45,013 nucleotides of DNA, taken from assembly GCA_003254885.1 (NCBI GenBank), contig QANT01007157.1:1-45013 (forward strand), read 5' to 3'. The position numbers and the translations under genes were made by a program. Of the stretch, positions 42,240 through 45,013 are shown one piece after another. Numbering within the stretch: the stretch's first letter is position 1; each line of letters starts with the position of its first letter. This stretch comes from Purshia tridentata. Lineage: Eukaryota; Streptophyta; Magnoliopsida; Rosales; Rosaceae. The notes below the pieces were generated by a model. The model was not told the origin of the DNA. It ran no database searches and saw only the letters and a program-made list of their open reading frames with translations.

Positions 42240-45013
42240 ATGTCAGAGGATATAGAATCTTCTAAAGCTGCCTCTAAACAGATAGCAGTTCTTCCGTCGC
42301 TCTCCTCTAATGAGATTACTGCTTCCATTGCGCCTGAAAAGTTAGATGGTACCAATTATGTTGATTGGGCCATTAATGCTCGCATCAATATTATTGGAAG
42401 AAGAAGATGGGGTTTTATTAGTGGTTCTCGATCTGCGCCTGCTTTAGATTCTGTTGCATATGAGACTTGGGATGAAGAAAATTGTTTGGTCAAATCGTGG
42501 ATGTTGAACTCTATGACTCGGGAGGTGAGATCTATGTTTCAACGTCTTGAGACTGCTAAAGAAATTTGGGAGGCACTTCAACAGCAATATTCTGTGAATC
42601 AAGATTTTAACAAAGCCTACCAACTCCAATGTCAGGTAATTACTACTAAACAAAATGGTGGCTCTGTTATGAACTATTTTGGAACATTGCAAAAAATCTG
42701 GCAGGAACTTGATGCTCTTCGTCCCTGTGCATTACAACATGCCAACGATATTCGTACACGGGCTACGGAAATTAATGATTATCTGGCAGGAACTTGATGC
42801 TCTTCGTCCCTGTGCGTTACAACATGCGGACGATATTCGTACACGGGCTACGGAAATTAATGATGATCGCCTTTATATCTTCCTTGCTGGTCTTGACTCT
42901 AGCCTTGATGGGGTTCGTAGTCGGATTTTATCATCTCCTACTCTTCCAAGTTTACGGGAAGCTTATGCTACTGTGTGTTCTGAAGCTAATCGCCAAGAAG
43001 CTATGATGGGTAAAAATGTGATTAATGGAGGAGCCTTTGTTGCCAAGAAAACGGGTATGGGGTTTGATCCCAAGAAATCTAATCGGAAGTGCACCTATTG
43101 TAATGGGATAAACCATGTTGCCGAAACTTGCTTCAAAAAGAATGGGTTTCCTGAATGGTATGAGAAGAAGAAAACAGAGAAAGCAGGACAGGTTTCTCAT
43201 GTGACCTCAACCTTTGAGTCTATGACACAACCTTCCAAAAGCAACCTCACTGCTTCTGGATTCGTTGCCAAGTTTGGTATGTCTAATTATGTCCTTAGCA
43301 TTCCTTCTTTTACTGGAAATAGTCCTTGGATAATTGACTCAGGTGCTACTGATCATATGACGTGTGACCGCTATATGTTCAACCATTTAGCGTCTAGTTG
43401 CCAAAAATCTGTCATTACTAATGCTAATGGTGTGTCTTCTCCAGTAGTTGGAATCGGCACAGTGTCCTTATCCTCTTCTTTATCTATCTCAGATGTTCTA
43501 TTTGTTCCATCCCTAAACTGCAACCTTATTTCTGTTAGCAAATTCACCAAGTCTCATAATTGTGTTGCCACTTTTTTTCCTACTCACTGTGTTTTCCAGG
43601 ACATTCATACGAAGGAGAGGATTGGCAGTGGTAAACGATGTGGCGACTTGTACTATCTAGATCATGGGTTCCCACGATCAAGTAATGAAGCACTGGTTCA
43701 TGTTATGGGTGACAGCAAGCTAAAAAATGAAAAAGAGATTTGGTTATGGCACCGCCGACTAGGTCATCCTTCATTTGGTTATCTGCGAAGATTGTTTCCC
43801 TCTTTATTTAGAGATTTTAGTCTTTCAGATTTTGTTTGTGACACTTGTGTGATGGCAAAAAGCCATCGTACTATTTTTCCTTCACATGATAATAAAGCTG
43901 AAACTCCTTTTGCATTGGTTCATTCAGATGTTTGGGGTCCTGCCCCTATATCTACACACAATGGGATGAGATGGTTCATTACATTTATTGATGATTGTAC
44001 CAGGATGACCTAGATATATTTTCTCCGCAATAAAAGTGATGCTTGTGCAGTGGTTCGTATCTTCCATCAGATGATCCTCACCCAATTTGGTGTATCTATC
44101 AAGATTCTCTGTTCCGATAATGGGGGGGAGTATGTTAATAGAGAATTGACTGACTTTATGAATTCAGTTGGTGTTCTCCATCAGACATCTTGTCCTAACT
44201 CTCCTCAACAAAATGGGGTTGCAGAGAGGAAAAATCGACACCTTTTGGAAGTCACCCGGTCTTTGTTGCTTGAAGGCCAGGTTCCGTCTTACTTATGGGG
44301 TGAAGCCTTGAGTTCTGCTGTCTATTTAATCAATAGAACACCATCTAGTGTTCTGAATTTCTCGAGGCCGTTGGATGTGTTATCTGATCACTGTTCTCTC
44401 TCTTCAATTGTTCATTTACCCCCCCGTGTTTTTGGTTGTGTGGTGTATGTTCATTTACATACTCATCAACGTCACAAGCTTGAATCACGAGTGTTAGAAT
44501 GCGTCTTTGTTGGCTATGGCACTTCTCAGAAGGGTTATCGGTGTTATCATCCCTCCTCTAAAAAGTTCTATGTTTCTATTGATGTCACATTTCATGAACA
44601 TGTGCTGTTCTACTCCAAAGCAGGACCTGATTCTTCCCTTCAGGGGGAGACTTTGGCAGAAGTTCAGAATCATGATGATATAGAGTTCTTTAAAATGGGT
44701 CCACCTTCTACTATTTCTAAGAACTCAAGTGGAGAACTCGAACTTACTGACACATCCTCATCCTCCACCAAAGACTCACTAGATATGTGTGAAGCTCCAG
44801 TCCATGATAGTACATTGTCTCCTATTTCTACAGGAGAACCACTGCCACTCCCTTCTCTGGATGACTCCTTAGAGGTATCACCTGATCCTACTCTTGATTC
44901 TGAGTTACATAATTTAGTTAATGAAACTACTCTTAGTTCTATACCTTTTCAATATCATCTTCCACCCCGGTCTAATCATGGTCAACCACCTATTAGATAT
45001 GAGCCTGATCCTA
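42240..45013 (+). pseudogene. Copia gag-pol (gag, protease, integrase), frame-broken
   Basis: The ATG at 42240 starts gag (IAPEKLDGTNYVDWAINARI, then EIWEALQQQYSVNQDFNKAY). An 85-bp tandem duplication (42701/42786) shifts the frame, closing the first frame after DYLAGT. The next frame holds the rest of gag, a CCHC knuckle (CTYCNGINHVAETC), the protease motif IIDSGATDHM, a pre-integrase block (WHRRLGHPSFGY) and the integrase start (HSDVWGP ... FITFIDDCTR). A TAG at 44011-44013 replaces the tryptophan usually found after the FIDD-TR block. The same frame continues to the window end with SDNGGEYVN, SCPNSPQQNGVAERKNRHLL and CVFVGYGTSQKGY. Only two lesions are visible in this part. Confidence 0.92.
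42701..42870. repeat. 85-bp tandem duplication in gag of second Copia element
   Basis: GCAGGAACTTGATGCTCTTC recurs from 42701 and 42786, with about three differences in the unit. 85 is not a multiple of three. Confidence 0.92.

Larger units (their letters stand above)
41435..45013 (+). mobile_element. Second Ty1/Copia retrotransposon, left part, runs off the window
   Basis: The left LTR candidate (41435-41733) begins TGTTAGCATAG and ends ATTAGCA, followed by TGGTATCAAAGCTCC (41734-41748), a tRNA-Met type primer site. An untranslated leader ends in an A-rich run. Gag, zinc knuckle, protease and integrase follow in order; reverse transcriptase and the right LTR lie beyond the window. It belongs to a different lineage from the element at 30843-36285: gag is of the DGTNYVDWAINARI type and it has no close similarity in LTRs. 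Confidence 0.93.

Overview
The window is nuclear DNA of a flowering plant, almost certainly a eudicot. Genes are split by GT-AG introns, intergenic DNA is AT-rich, there are Copia LTR retrotransposons primed by initiator tRNA-Met, MITEs and long CT/AG microsatellites, and every recognisable protein is plant-specific or plant-like. No CRISPR, operon or bacterial feature is present. All identifications come from reading translations against remembered protein families; no search was run.

Layout, left to right. (1) 173-1613, minus: 5' part of a ROOT UV-B SENSITIVE (DUF647) gene, RUS1-like, running off the left edge. A decayed inverted copy of its second exon lies just upstream of its start (1826-2026), followed by a hAT-like MITE candidate. 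(2) 4533-8032, minus: complete two-exon apyrase 7 gene (GDA1/CD39). (3) 8845-12629, plus: multi-exon pseudogene of Golgi tethering subunit COG6, broken by frameshifts, stops, deletions and a 407-bp TRIM retroelement. (4) 12841-17974, minus: six-exon alpha/beta hydrolase matching chlorophyll dephytylase CLD1. (5) 19212-24504, plus: seven-exon WAT1-related (EamA/MtN21) transporter, divergent from CLD1. (6) 24505-30842: about 6.3 kb without a recognisable gene, with microsatellites and a possible hairpin. (7) 30843-36285, minus: full-length but defective Copia element with both LTRs. It abuts (8) a truncated LRR receptor-like protein pseudogene (36286-37008, plus). (9) 37988-39704, minus: complete eight-exon plastid ferritin gene with TATA box, G-box and a near-perfect iron-dependent regulatory sequence. 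(10) 41435-45013, plus: left part of a second, different Copia element running off the right edge.

The intact genes do not form one pathway. Three (RUS1-like, CLD1, ferritin) are expected to act in or be linked to plastids, but their adjacency is probably accidental. The apyrase 7 and WAT1-related genes are also neighbours in Arabidopsis (At4g19180/At4g19185, from memory), suggesting old microsynteny here interrupted by the COG6 pseudogene and CLD1.

No clearly new biological system was found. The observations most worth checking are the inverted RUS1 exon copy in the RUS1 upstream region, a perfect 31-bp inverted repeat in a CLD1 intron, repeated 76-98 bp tandem duplications that break retroelement frames (possibly assembly artefacts), the TRIM-interrupted COG6 pseudogene, and a tandem duplication in the WAT1 gene that carries a disabled copy of an exon start.
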